A program made the translations under genes and the position numbers. Positions 7,421 to 16,508 of a DNA stretch of 58,854 bases are shown here, piece by piece. Under the pieces are notes generated by a model. That model saw nothing but the letters and a program-made list of their open reading frames with translations, did not search any database and was not told where the DNA came from. Each line of letters starts with the position of its first letter. Positions within the stretch are counted from its first letter, which is position 1. The DNA lies in the NCBI GenBank assembly GCA_964411885.1, contig CAYPMK010000004.1, positions 1-58,854 on the forward strand. The letters are read 5' to 3'. Source of the stretch: JAKLHL01 sp964411885 (GTDB taxonomy: Bacteria > Bdellovibrionota > JAFGOL01).

Positions 7421-9611
7421 TGTCAGAGAGTCCCATTCTTGATACGTCTAACACTCCGCTTATTTTTCTAAGATTATGCATTATCTTATTAAGTTGCGTT
7501 ATATCCTGTATCCTTATATCAAAGATACACACAGCGCGATTACTTTCATTGGTTTTTATGTCTGCCGCGGCAACGTTGGCATCATTCTCCGCAAAGATCT
7601 TACTCATTTTAGCTAGCAAGCCTGCAGTATCTGCAGTCTCTATGCGTATCCTTGTTATTTGAGAAGCGGTTGAGTTTTTATCCCAATTTACTTCTATAAG
7701 TCTTTCCTCATCCATCTCTATTAATTTTGGACAGTTTTTTCTGTGTATAGTAATGCCTCTTCCTCTTGTTATGAACCCAACTATTTGTTCTCCCTGAACA
7801 GGCGTACAACATTTTGCAAAACGTATTAAAAGATCATCTGCACCACTTACCTTTACTATGTTTCTAGACGAACGCACAGAATTAGCGGCCTTTTGTACTA
7901 TTTCCCTGAATATAGAGCTCTTTTCTTCTTTTTCTTCTATCTTTACGTCTGGTGCAAGGGCCCTAGCTACTTCTTTTGGTGTTATCTTACCATAGCCTAT
8001 GGCGGTTAGTAGTTCTTCTAAGTTCTTATATTTGAAAGTTGATGCTATCTCTGTTATTTTCCCCTCTTTGTTAAGACTTTGGAAAGAAAGACTTAACTTT
8101 TTTAATTCTCTTTCTAACATTTCTTGTCCAAGAGCTCTTGAACGTTCATTCTCTATGGTCCTTAAATAAACACGTATTTTGTTCCTTGCTTTTGCTGTTT
8201 TAACGAATTTAAGCCAGTCTTTTTTTGGAGTTTGTGTTTTGGACGTTATTATTTCTACTATATCACCAGATCTAAGAGTTGATTTAAGCGGAACTATAAG
8301 GTCATTAACTTTGGCTCCAACACAGGTGTTGCCGAGGTTAGTGTGAATACTATAGGCAAAATCTATTGGTGTGCTACCAACAGGCAGTTCTTTTACCTCT
8401 CCTCTAGGTGTAAAAATGTAAACTTCATTAGAGAAGAAGTCCATTTTTATAGAGTCCATGAATTCGTTTGAATCTCTTGTTTCGTTATCTGTTTCGAGTA
8501 TTGATCTCAGCCACGTGAATTTTTCTGCGTCAGAATCTGGCATGTGGCCTTCTTTATAAAGCCAGTGGGCCGCTATACCGTATTCGGCTATTTTATGCAT
8601 TTCTGGAGTACGTATTTGTATCTCTACTCTTTCTCCATACGGACCAATAACGGTGGTGTGCAGTGACTGATAGTTGTTTGGTTTTGGCATTGCTATGTAG
8701 TCTTTAAACCTACCCGGTACTGGTTTCCAAAAAGAATGTATTATTCCCAGAACTTCGTAACATGCTGTTACGTCCTCTACTATTATCCTAAATGCTATCA
8801 GGTCATATATCTGATCAAAATCAAGATTCCTTTTTTTCATTTTATTAGAAATACTAAAATAATTTTTAAGTCTACCTGAAACTTGGGCTTTTATTTGGAA
8901 CTCAGACAATCTGTCTTGAACTATCTTTATTACTTCTTGTATGTATTTTTCTTTTTCTGTTTTTTGTTTTTGTACTTTTTTTACAAGATCTGCAAAGGTC
9001 TCGGCATCAAGGTACATAAAAGCCAAATCTTCTAGCTCTGTCTTTAACCACGATATACCTAGCCTGTGAGCTATGGGTGCATATATATCCAGTGTTTCTT
9101 GTGCTATTCGTTGCTGTTTTTCCTGAGGTAGATGATTTAGTGTTCTCATGTTGTGTAATCTATCTGCAAGTTTAACGATAATGACCCTTATATCTTTTGC
9201 CATCGCCATTATCATTTTTCTGAAATTCTCTGCTTGTGCTTCTTCTGTTGATTTAAAATTATATTTTGCTAACTTTGTTAAGCCATCAACTATATCCCTT
9301 ACTTCAGTGCCGAATTCTCTTTGGATGTCCTCAAAGTTTACCTCTGTGTCCTCTACTATATCGTGTAAAAGTGCAGAGGTTATAGAAGGTATATCCATCC
9401 TTAATTTAGTTAGCGTTGTTGCAACCTCTACAGGATGTATATAATAAGGTTCTCCTGATTGTCTGAACTGGCCTTTATGTTTTTCTGTAGAAAAGTTGTA
9501 GGCCTTTTCTACGATACTTATATCGGCATCTGGATAATATTCTCTAATGGAATTTTTAAGTTCCTCAAGATTCTTTTTTATATCAGTTTCTTTACTACCA
9601 AAAAAAATCAT
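7407..9611 (-). CDS. rel: Bifunctional (p)ppGpp synthetase/hydrolase Rel
   Basis: 734-aa stringent-response enzyme. The hydrolase HD domain has H59, H83-D84 and E87-D88 (HDIVEDT). The synthetase domain has RFKDYIAMPKPN: an RxKD motif, as in bifunctional Rel/SpoT and unlike the ExDD of RelA-only enzymes. Then come TGS (YIFTPRGEVKELP), a zinc-finger region (CCTPVQGE and NCPKL) and a C-terminal ACT domain. Length is normal for the family. It overlaps gmk by 4 bases; rpoZ, often between gmk and spoT, is absent here. Confidence 0.95.
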   Translation of the reverse strand: MIFFGSKETDIKKNLEELKNSIREYYPDADISIVEKAYNFSTEKHKGQFRQSGEPYYIHPVEVATTLTKLRMDIPSITSALLHDIVEDTEVNFEDIQREFGTEVRDIVDGLTKLAKYNFKSTEEAQAENFRKMIMAMAKDIRVIIVKLADRLHNMRTLNHLPQEKQQRIAQETLDIYAPIAHRLGISWLKTELEDLAFMYLDAETFADLVKKVQKQKTEKEKYIQEVIKIVQDRLSEFQIKAQVSGRLKNYFSISNKMKKRNLDFDQIYDLIAFRIIVEDVTACYEVLGIIHSFWKPVPGRFKDYIAMPKPNNYQSLHTTVIGPYGERVEIQIRTPEMHKIAEYGIAAHWLYKEGHMPDSDAEKFTWLRSILETDNETRDSNEFMDSIKMDFFSNEVYIFTPRGEVKELPVGSTPIDFAYSIHTNLGNTCVGAKVNDLIVPLKSTLRSGDIVEIITSKTQTPKKDWLKFVKTAKARNKIRVYLRTIENERSRALGQEMLERELKKLSLSFQSLNKEGKITEIASTFKYKNLEELLTAIGYGKITPKEVARALAPDVKIEEKEEKSSIFREIVQKAANSVRSSRNIVKVSGADDLLIRFAKCCTPVQGEQIVGFITRGRGITIHRKNCPKLIEMDEERLIEVNWDKNSTASQITRIRIETADTAGLLAKMSKIFAENDANVAAADIKTNESNRAVCIFDIRIQDITQLNKIMHNLRKISGVLDVSRMGLSDNDEN

Positions 9612-10174
9612 TTTTTATGACCATCTATTATCTTTTTTATTTCTAACACTGCATTCTCTATCCTATCATTTATGACTCTGTGATCATACTTGCTGGCTTC
9701 AGCCATTTCATTCATTGCCGCATTCATCCTTGTTTGTATTACAGCTTTGTTGTCTTTGTTCCTTGCTCGTATCCTGTTCTCTAATTCCTGTAAGCTGGGC
9801 GGCTCTATGAATATTAGTACTACTTTTTTGCCCAGCACCTTCTTTAGTTGCAAGGCACCCTGAGTATCTATATCCTTTATCATGATAGAGCCTTTTTCAA
9901 GTTCTTTATTTATATAATCAAGTGATGTTGCATAAAAATTGTCATATACAGTGGCCCACTCAATGAAATCGCCTTTATCCATCTTTGCTTTAAACTCTTG
10001 TTTACTTATGAAGTTATAGTCAATGTGGTCTTTTTCACCGGGCCTTGGGTCTCTGGTCGTGAATGAAACTGGTTTTTTTAGGAAAGGGAGTTCTTTTAAT
10101 AGTAGATCTATTACTGTACTTTTACCTGTGCCAGACGGAGCACTTATTACAAAAAAGATTCCACTATTTGACAT
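9608..10174 (-). CDS. gmk: Guanylate kinase
   Basis: 188-aa cytosolic enzyme converting GMP to GDP. The P-loop GTGKST (residues 15-20) replaces the commoner GAGKSS; TTRDPRPGE and the GMP-site segment FYATS follow, with DIDTQGA where most have DIDWQGA. Length is normal. It overlaps yicC upstream by 11 bases and rel downstream by 4, tying nucleotide supply to (p)ppGpp synthesis in one transcript. Confidence 0.95.
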   Translation of the reverse strand: MSNSGIFFVISAPSGTGKSTVIDLLLKELPFLKKPVSFTTRDPRPGEKDHIDYNFISKQEFKAKMDKGDFIEWATVYDNFYATSLDYINKELEKGSIMIKDIDTQGALQLKKVLGKKVVLIFIEPPSLQELENRIRARNKDNKAVIQTRMNAAMNEMAEASKYDHRVINDRIENAVLEIKKIIDGHKK

Positions 10175-11063
10175 TTTGTACTTGCTCCCTTATCTTTTCT
10201 ACTAAGGTCTTTACCTCTACAGCAAGGTATACTACTTCTTTTTCTTCTGACTTTGATGCTATTGTGTTTATTTCTCTATTCATTTCTTGGACTATAAAAT
10301 CCAATTTTTTACCTACGGCCGATGAAGAACTTTTTAATTCATTACGGAACTGTGAGTAATGGCTATGTAACCTGTCTATTTCTTCACTTATGTCTAGTCG
10401 TTCAGACATTATGCCAGCCTCTGTAACTATGCGGTCCATTGATATTTGTGTGTTATTAAGTAAAGAAGCCAGCTTGTCCTTTAATTTGTTAAAAGTCTCT
10501 TTATAGGCGTTTTTAATCTTTTCCTCTATTATTTTTGTTTTTTGTTCTATATCTGATACTAGATTTTCCATTACTGTTGAAAGTGTAGCCCCTTCTTCTT
10601 TACGCATTTTAATGACGGACTCTACACAAGTATTTAAGTTTTCTAGTATGACTGTTTGTAAAGTTCTGTCTTTATCTTGAGCTTCTTCTGCAATGAATAG
10701 GTCTTTAAGTCTAATAATGTCCTGTATGTTAAGGTCTCCCTTTATTTTGAGTCGATATTTTATATCTTTTACGCTTTCAAGATATTGTTCTAAAAGTTTC
10801 CAATCAACCTTAAGTTCTTTTGAATTATCTGTCTCTACTTCTGTATTAACGCTGGTCTTTATCCTTATAAAACAGTCTATGCTTCCTCTTTCTAATTTGT
10901 CCCTCAAAACCTTTCTTATGTCAGGTTCTATGCTCATTAATTCCATTGGTGTTTTTATACGAACATCAAAGAACCTGTGATTAACAGATCTTAGCTCTAA
11001 TGATATTTTTTTGTTACCGTGTTCAAACTCTATGGAACCATAGGCTGTCATACTTTCAATCAT
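10164..11063 (-). CDS. yicC: YicC-family endoribonuclease
   Basis: 299-aa member of the YicC family (YicC-N plus DUF1732), stress-linked endoribonucleases. N-terminal IESMTAYGS and RSVNHRFFDVRIK and the C-terminal LDFIVQEMNREINTIASKS are family signatures; the middle is predicted coiled coil. I chose ATG at 11063 because GGAG lies 8 bases upstream and it gives the family's usual N-terminus; an in-frame GTG three codons earlier is less likely. YicC next to gmk is a widespread arrangement. Confidence 0.9.
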   Translation of the reverse strand: MIESMTAYGSIEFEHGNKKISLELRSVNHRFFDVRIKTPMELMSIEPDIRKVLRDKLERGSIDCFIRIKTSVNTEVETDNSKELKVDWKLLEQYLESVKDIKYRLKIKGDLNIQDIIRLKDLFIAEEAQDKDRTLQTVILENLNTCVESVIKMRKEEGATLSTVMENLVSDIEQKTKIIEEKIKNAYKETFNKLKDKLASLLNNTQISMDRIVTEAGIMSERLDISEEIDRLHSHYSQFRNELKSSSSAVGKKLDFIVQEMNREINTIASKSEEKEVVYLAVEVKTLVEKIREQVQNVK

Positions 11064-11103
11064 ATAAAACACTCCAGTATATTATTGTACTCTCCATAAT
11101 TGT

Positions 11104-12030
11104 TTATAGGAAGTTCTTTATTTCTTTTTGTATGTCTTTTATCGCCGTTGGATCTATCCACTTTGTATGGTCTCTTTTCTTGAACCATGTTATTTGTCTT
11201 TTTGCCAAGGCAGTGGTCTCTTTTATTATGTTCTCCATGGCTTCTTCTAGACTCATAAGCCCTTCTAAATGTTCTATTGCCTGTTTGTACCCTATGCTTT
11301 TCATGGGTTTTAGCTCTTTTGAACAGCCAGCATCTAATAACTCTTTTACCTCTTTTAATAGGCCATCTTGGAACATCTTTGTTGTTCTTTTCTTTATTCT
11401 TTCTTTTAGTATGCCTTTTTCTGGTGAGAGAACTATTATCAATGGCTTGAACCTAGTGTTTTTTGCTGTTTCATGGATAGATCTAAAATAGCTCATGCTC
11501 TTGCCTGTGCTGTAATAAACCTCTAGTGCTCTGAATATTCTGTAAGAATCGTTCTCGTGTACTCTAGAAGCTGTTTGGGGATCTATTTTTTTTAAATCAC
11601 TGTGTAACTGTTTTAATGTTTTTCCGTTCTTTAGATCTTCGTTTAGTTTTTTTCTTACCTCTGGACTTGGAGCAGGGGTGCTAAAGGTACCATTTATGAG
11701 GGCGTTTATATAGAAACCAGTGCCACCACATATGAGGGGGGTACTATTGTTATCGTAAATCTTGTTAATTATAGATAGGGCATCGTTCTCGTAATCAGAT
11801 ACTGTATATGTCTCCCATGGTTCTACTATATCTATCAAATGATGTTCTATTCCCTGCATTTCTTGTCTATTTGGTTTTGCAGTTCCGATGTTCATCCTTT
11901 TGTATATGAGCATAGAATCTGCAGAGATTATTTGAGCTTCTAGACCTTTTGCTATATCAATAGAAACTTGTGTTTTTCCAGATGCTGTAGGACCAGCAAT
12001 TATTACTAGCTTTTTTTCTTTCAAAGTCAT
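11104..12030 (-). CDS. miaA: tRNA dimethylallyltransferase MiaA
   Basis: 308-aa enzyme that adds dimethylallyl to A37 of UNN-reading tRNAs. P-loop GPTASGKT (residues 13-20), SADSMLIYKRMNIGTAKP, CGGTGFYINAL and the C-terminal LAKRQITWFKKRD are all visible. The family's usual Gln after DSM is Leu here. It overlaps the mutL stop by 4 bases, the common mutL-miaA pairing. Confidence 0.95.
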   Translation of the reverse strand: MTLKEKKLVIIAGPTASGKTQVSIDIAKGLEAQIISADSMLIYKRMNIGTAKPNRQEMQGIEHHLIDIVEPWETYTVSDYENDALSIINKIYDNNSTPLICGGTGFYINALINGTFSTPAPSPEVRKKLNEDLKNGKTLKQLHSDLKKIDPQTASRVHENDSYRIFRALEVYYSTGKSMSYFRSIHETAKNTRFKPLIIVLSPEKGILKERIKKRTTKMFQDGLLKEVKELLDAGCSKELKPMKSIGYKQAIEHLEGLMSLEEAMENIIKETTALAKRQITWFKKRDHTKWIDPTAIKDIQKEIKNFL

Positions 12031-13876
12031 TTCCTTTTGAAAAGCTTTTCTATTTCATCAAGAGAAAAGGATATTTTTATAGGTCTACCGTGAGGACAAG
12101 TGTGTGGATATTCACACTGGTTTAATTTATTAATAAGTTCTATAGCCTCTAATTTGTTAAGTGTTCTTTCTCCTCTTATTGAATCATGACAGCCAAGTCT
12201 TGCTGCTATCATGGCTATTCTTGTGTTGAACCCTTGTTTACTATTGTTCTCTTCTAACAACAACTCACTGAACAGTTCTTTTATGTTAATGTTCTCCATT
12301 ATTTTAGGGATACTTCTTACTATAAAGGCAGGATTTGGAGTGTTGTTGTCGCTGAATTCCTCTATATCAAAACCTAGTTCTTTTAATTCTGATATTTTTT
12401 CTTTAAACTTTAATGAACTACTTATGTTGAATTCTATTAGTTCTGGTACCAATAGGTTTTGTACTTCTTTATTTGTAGAGAAAGATCTTAAAATGTCTTC
12501 AAAATTTATTCTTTCGTGTGCGGCATGTTGGTCTATGATTACCAAACTGCCTTTTTCTTCTATGACAAGATATTGTTTTTGGAATTGTCCCAGTATGTTT
12601 ATGCCTAAATTTTGCTCGGTGTTAGTTTGACCGTATAGCTCGTCAAATAAACTTATATTTTCACTAGGCTTACTGTACTCGATATCATTTTTATAGGCAG
12701 GTGTTTTTGTATTGTTAAAAGTGTTCTTTGTTGGACCTGAATCTTTTTTAAGAGTTAAGTCTACGAGGGACTGTATAAAACTATGTATAAGGTTTGATTC
12801 TCTAAAACGTACTTCATTCTTAGTGGGTGACACGTTCATGTCTACAAAAGCAGGCTCTATGTTAAGGAACAGAACACAAGCTGGTGCTGTACCACTTGAA
12901 AGATGTTTTTGGAACGCACTAGATAATGCATGAGCACATACTCTGTCCTTAACAGCCCTTCCGTTTATGAAGATTTTAAAATCTGTTTTTTCTGAGAATT
13001 TTGATGGATCCTTTATGTAAAGCTCACCAGAAACGTATTCATATGCACTGTTCTTTGTTAGCCATTTATCATCTTTTCCATATATAGAACGGATCCTGTC
13101 TTCAAAGTTAGAGGTCCTATCATAACTTAAGATCATTTTATTGTTGTGTTCCAGCGAGAAGGATATGGTAGGATATGCTGTGGCATAGTTATTAACCATG
13201 TTTATGCCATGACTTAGTTCTGTAGAACTTGTTTTAAGGAATTTTAATCTAGCAGGAGTATTGGAATACAGGTCTTCTACTATAATNNNNNNNNNNNNNN
13301 NNNNNNNNNNNNNNNNNNNNNNNNNNNNNNNNNNNNNNNNNNNNNNNNNNNNNNNNNNNNNNNNNNNNNNNNNNNNNNNNNNNNNNTTTTAAGGAATTTT
13401 AATCTAGCAGGAGTATTGGAATACAGGTCTTCTACTATAATGGTTGTCCCTGTGGAGCCAGCTTTTTTATCTTTAGATCTTATGTTACCAAACTCTATAT
13501 ATATGGATGTGCCATATTCATGATCTTTGTTCTTTGATACGGCTGTTAACCTTGAAACACTTGCTATAGCAGAAAGCGCTTCTCCTCTAAAACCCAGTGT
13601 GTGTATCTCAAAAAGATCCTCGGAATTTTGTATCTTACTAGTGGTGTGTCTTTGAAAAGCTAATTCTATGTCTTCTGGAACTATTCCTATTCCGTTATCT
13701 CTTACAGAGATTAGTTTTTTACCAGCGTCTGATAATGTTATATTTATATTGTTTGATTGAGCGTCTATTGAATTTTCTAGCAGTTCCTTTATTACAGAGG
13801 CGGGCCTTTCTACTACTTCTCCAGCAGCAATTTTATTTACAGTATCGAGGGAAAGAGCTTTTATCCTTTGGATCAT
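12027..13876 (-). CDS. mutL: DNA mismatch repair protein MutL (interrupted only by a scaffold gap)
   Basis: Mismatch repair ATPase/endonuclease. The N-terminal GHKL ATPase shows ELLENSIDAQ, DNGIGI and GFRGEALSA; the C-terminal part has the endonuclease motif DQHAAHERINFE (DQHAx2Ex4E) and CPHGRP, so this is the nicking MutL of MutH-less bacteria. The 100-N run at 13287-13386 lies between identical 55-base copies; deleting one copy and the Ns restores one frame (NTPARLKFLK then TSSTELSHGINMVNNYA), giving 564 aa. ATG 13876 gives the usual N-terminus (MIQRIKALS); an upstream TTG at 13912 coincides with the -35 TTGACT and is rejected. No ribosome site precedes this ATG. Confidence 0.92.
13232..13286. 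repeat. 55-base contig-end duplication, copy 1 (assembly artefact)
   Basis: This 55-base segment, the end of one contig, is identical to 13387-13441, the start of the next. It is a shared assembly k-mer, not a biological repeat; the mutL frame closes when the two are merged. Confidence 0.9.
13287..13386. other. Scaffold gap, 100 N (artificial; true gap length is an overlap)
   Basis: Exactly 100 N inside mutL. The flanks overlap by 55 bases, so no sequence is missing. Confidence 0.9.
13387..13441. repeat. 55-base contig-end duplication, copy 2 (assembly artefact)
   Basis: Second copy of the mutL contig-end overlap; see 13232-13286. Confidence 0.9.
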
Positions 13877-13883
13877 AGGGGCA

Positions 13884-13912
13884 TAGATAGCAGGTTTAAA
13901 CTCCTTAGTCAA
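13884..13912 (-). promoter_or_regulatory. Candidate promoter of the mutL operon, possibly leaderless
   Basis: On the minus strand TTGACT (13912-13907), 17 bases, then TATCTA (13889-13884). The -10 ends 7 bases before ATG 13876, which would put the transcript start at or next to the start codon. The -10 matches consensus at only three positions, so this is tentative. Confidence 0.4.
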
Positions 13913-13956
13913 ATCAATATGTTAGCACCACTAAACCCCAAAAACCCATATTGGAA

Positions 13957-13984
13957 TTGACTTTGAGCCGTTTTGAACTACGAT
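13957..13984 (+). promoter_or_regulatory. Candidate promoter of the HU gene
   Basis: TTGACT (13957-13962), 16 bases, TACGAT (13979-13984). It leaves a leader of about 50 bases that contains the inverted repeat at 14000-14019. Confidence 0.5.
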
Positions 13985-13999
13985 ATGCGCTACCTGAAT

Positions 14000-14019
14000 G
14001 TAGTCTTTAAAGTGACTAC
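14000..14019 (+). promoter_or_regulatory. Inverted repeat in the HU leader
   Basis: GTAGTC-8 bases-GACTAC, a perfect 6-bp inverted repeat about 10 bases upstream of the AGGAGG ribosome site of HU. It may be an operator or an RNA hairpin that tunes HU synthesis. Confidence 0.35.
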
Positions 14020-14041
14020 AAAATCTTTAGGAGGGGTTATA

Positions 14042-14314
14042 ATGAACAAAGCTGAACTTATCGAGAGAGTTTCCAAAGACACAAATCTTACAAAGACACA
14101 GGTAGAGAACACTCTTAACTGCATCACAGATTGGATCAAGAAATCCATTAAGAAGAACGAAGAAGTTAAGCTAGTTGGTTTTGGAACATTCACAAAATCA
14201 CAGAGAAAAGCAAGAACAGGTAGAAATCCTCAGACAGGTGCTGAGATAAGAATACCTGCTACTAATGTTCCTAAATTCAAACCTGGAAAAGAATTCAAAG
14301 ATCTTATCAATTGA
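14042..14314 (+). CDS. HU-family DNA-binding protein
   Basis: 90-aa histone-like protein that dimerises and bends DNA. It starts MNKAELIERVS, has the core VGFGTF and the arm segment RTGRNPQTGAEIRIPA ending in KFKPGKEFKD. AGGAGG lies 7 bases before the ATG at 14042, and this start gives the exact family length; an upstream in-frame ATG at 13973 lies inside the promoter region. Its own promoter and a following strong hairpin suggest a single-gene transcript. Confidence 0.95.
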   Translation: MNKAELIERVSKDTNLTKTQVENTLNCITDWIKKSIKKNEEVKLVGFGTFTKSQRKARTGRNPQTGAEIRIPATNVPKFKPGKEFKDLIN

Positions 14315-14342
14315 TCTTAACTTGATCTAAGAAGAACATAGA

Positions 14343-14371
14343 AGAGGGGTGGGATATTTTCCCGCCCCTCT
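14343..14371 (+). terminator. Strong hairpin after HU, likely terminator
   Basis: AGAGGGG-t-GGG, a 7-base loop (ATATTTT), then CCC-g-CCCCTCT: an 11-pair GC-rich stem with a central T-G pair. The bases after it (cttatata) are AT-rich but not a clean T run, so termination may be partial. Confidence 0.65.
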
Positions 14372-14402
14372 CTTATATAAGGGCACAATTATAGAGGTTG
14401 AA

Positions 14403-15617
14403 ATGAATATTATAAGTCGTGATGAAAATTATTCTATAAGTACTATGTCAACAGAACAGCTTGAAGAGATGTCTGTTTTGGACATATATTCATATCTTTT
14501 GGTTGAAGAGGCAGAATCTATACCACAGATCGTTCATAAACTTTCTGATGAAAAATTAGCCGCTGTAATAGACCTTTCTTCTTGGGATAAAGATATTTTT
14601 AATTCATATAACTATACAACATGGTTAAAGGTCATTCTATCGATGGATCAGTTTGAGGCCCTTCGTAATATAAAAAGACTTGATAGGGCAGAACTAATAC
14701 TTTTTATAGCCGGTGTTACAGATATTGTATGGAAAGAGCCGGATGTTAATTATGAAGGTAATCCTTATGTTAGTCCAGATCTTGCATTTTTGATATACAC
14801 AAAAGATGGCCAAGATGAATCTGAACTTTATAGTATCGCTGTTTCTATAATAAACCTCGCATACTCAGAGGATATCTCTTATGGAAGAAGTTTGTGTATG
14901 GATGTTATGAGTGCTATCTATTCAGCTTTAGAAGAAGACTGTTTTAGATTTAAGAACGCAAGACTTTCAGATGAAGGGGTTCCTACATATCTTGAGGCGT
15001 TGGAGCTATATCACTACGAAGACCCAACAAAATTATTGTCTCGTATACTTAAGTTGGCCTCTAACGATAATAATAAAACAGCACCAAGTCAGGAATATAT
15101 TTTATCTCAACACGCTCTGATACCTCGTGCACAGTGGGAAGGTTTACTTAAGATCGATCCAAAACTTTATGATAGTGTTAAGATAGAGCTGGGGTCTTTA
15201 CTCACAGCTTCTATTGTTTTGAACAATGCGCTGGACATGAACCCTGTTAATATTTCTGAAACAGCCAAAAGAAGCGTTTCTTATTTTAAGATAGGCGTTG
15301 AGTTGATCAGAGAAAATTACAAAGGCTTACTTGAGGATCTCTTAAATAAAGTTGAACTTAAGCTTATATTCAGACTGGGCTTTTCTTTGTTGGTTGATCT
15401 TAGAAAAAATGCCAACAATGTTAAAACAGCTTTAGATGCTATTAATAGACCAGATATTATAGATGTCGATGAGCAGGAATTCTTAAAAAACCTAATACTT
15501 CCTATACCGATGTATTCCATGTCTTTAGACGAAAAACCAACACAGTTTGATACATTGGAGCAGTTAAAGACGGCAAGAAAGAAATTATCACAGATAGCCA
15601 ATAGGCTTGTTAAATAG
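14403..15617 (+). CDS. DUF6178-family protein
   Basis: 404-aa protein of unknown function. It resembles DUF6178 proteins, known mainly from Desulfobacterota and Myxococcota: LSDEKLAAVIDLSSWDKD near the start and FRFKNARLSDEGVPTYLEALELYHYED in the middle are typical. It has no signal peptide or membrane segment and is predicted all-helical. I chose ATG 14403, preceded by AGAGG 5 bases upstream, over an earlier in-frame start that lies within the HU terminator hairpin. It ends convergent with, and overlapping by 8 bases, the DUF89 gene. Confidence 0.7.
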   Translation: MNIISRDENYSISTMSTEQLEEMSVLDIYSYLLVEEAESIPQIVHKLSDEKLAAVIDLSSWDKDIFNSYNYTTWLKVILSMDQFEALRNIKRLDRAELILFIAGVTDIVWKEPDVNYEGNPYVSPDLAFLIYTKDGQDESELYSIAVSIINLAYSEDISYGRSLCMDVMSAIYSALEEDCFRFKNARLSDEGVPTYLEALELYHYEDPTKLLSRILKLASNDNNKTAPSQEYILSQHALIPRAQWEGLLKIDPKLYDSVKIELGSLLTASIVLNNALDMNPVNISETAKRSVSYFKIGVELIRENYKGLLEDLLNKVELKLIFRLGFSLLVDLRKNANNVKTALDAINRPDIIDVDEQEFLKNLILPIPMYSMSLDEKPTQFDTLEQLKTARKKLSQIANRLVK

Positions 15618-16485
15618 CAAGTTGTACCTTCATTAAGACTTTATCCCTTACGTTGCCTCCTATAAGATTTGCGACTGGTGGGCATTTTATGACAAAAAGG
15701 TAATATAACTTTTTTAAGCCTAGCAGGTTTTTTCCTTCTCCATCCTGTATATATAGTGTTTCAAAGTTACCTTGTCCTTTTGATATTATCATATCAACGC
15801 TGTACATTAGTTCTTTAAGTTTTGGATCTATCCTGTTCATTATTATTCCGGGGATGCTGTTGCCTGTACTTATTACCTCTGTATATTTATCAAGACCGCA
15901 AAACAAGGCATCCTGCATAGTAACATCATTTATTATTGGACCGCCTCTTACAGCGAGATATATTTTTTTGCCTAACTCATGCAAATGTTGCAGAAGTTTT
16001 GCATCAAAAACTATTTCACCGGCGTTGTCTGCTAAGTAGAGTATACTTTTAGAATTATTAAGATCGCCCTTGAACTCATCGAATTCACATTTAAAATATG
16101 GAGCATCTATTGCGTTAAGTATAAAGTCTTCAATGTTAACATCCTCGAATGCACCATAATCTATCATGTTACCAACTATTGCTAATTCAATAAAATACCT
16201 TAACCCTGTCATCTTATGGGCAAGCAGTTTTTCAACTATTGGTTCTAGCCTTGCAGCTTCTTGGTTAGAAAGTTCTTTTATTTTTTTGTAAGGGTCCTTT
16301 ATGCCAGTTTGTTTTTCAAAAAGCTCAAATATTAATTCAGCATATTCTGGTGCAAACTCTAAGTTGTCTTTCTTAAAGGTTTTTTCTACTATTTCTAGTA
16401 TCTTGCTATGGTCTGTGTCTAAAAGATCTCCAAGCCTTTTAACTTGGCTTATACAGCAGTCCTGACATTGTTTAGGCGATATCAC
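15610..16485 (-). CDS. DUF89 (ARMT1-like) metal-dependent damage-control phosphatase
   Basis: 291-aa cytosolic protein of the DUF89 family, thought to dephosphorylate damaged or toxic phosphometabolites. Signatures: N-terminal CQDCC (CxxC subgroup), LADNAGEIVFD with metal-binding Asp/Asn, RGGPIINDVT, ISKGQGNFE and KCPPVA. GTG is the only plausible start (AGAGGT about 11 bases upstream). Diverges from nadK with 23 bases between starts, so the two promoters must lie within each other's genes. Confidence 0.85.
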   Translation of the reverse strand: MISPKQCQDCCISQVKRLGDLLDTDHSKILEIVEKTFKKDNLEFAPEYAELIFELFEKQTGIKDPYKKIKELSNQEAARLEPIVEKLLAHKMTGLRYFIELAIVGNMIDYGAFEDVNIEDFILNAIDAPYFKCEFDEFKGDLNNSKSILYLADNAGEIVFDAKLLQHLHELGKKIYLAVRGGPIINDVTMQDALFCGLDKYTEVISTGNSIPGIIMNRIDPKLKELMYSVDMIISKGQGNFETLYIQDGEGKNLLGLKKLYYLFVIKCPPVANLIGGNVRDKVLMKVQLAI

Positions 16486-16508
16486 TCTATTGTTATACCT
16501 CTTTAATT

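Noticed and set aside
12027..13199. A separate 390-aa MutL C-terminal protein starting at 13199
   Set aside because: The Met is internal; the frame continues upstream into the contig overlap and joins the N-terminal half.
13232..13441. Direct repeat flanking a gap as a mobile-element signature
   Set aside because: The exact 55-base length recurs at the other overlapping gap and the copies are contig ends, so it is an assembly artefact.
14343..14371. GC-rich hairpin after HU as a riboswitch for the DUF6178 gene
   Set aside because: A simple perfect stem with no aptamer-like complexity; termination of HU explains it.
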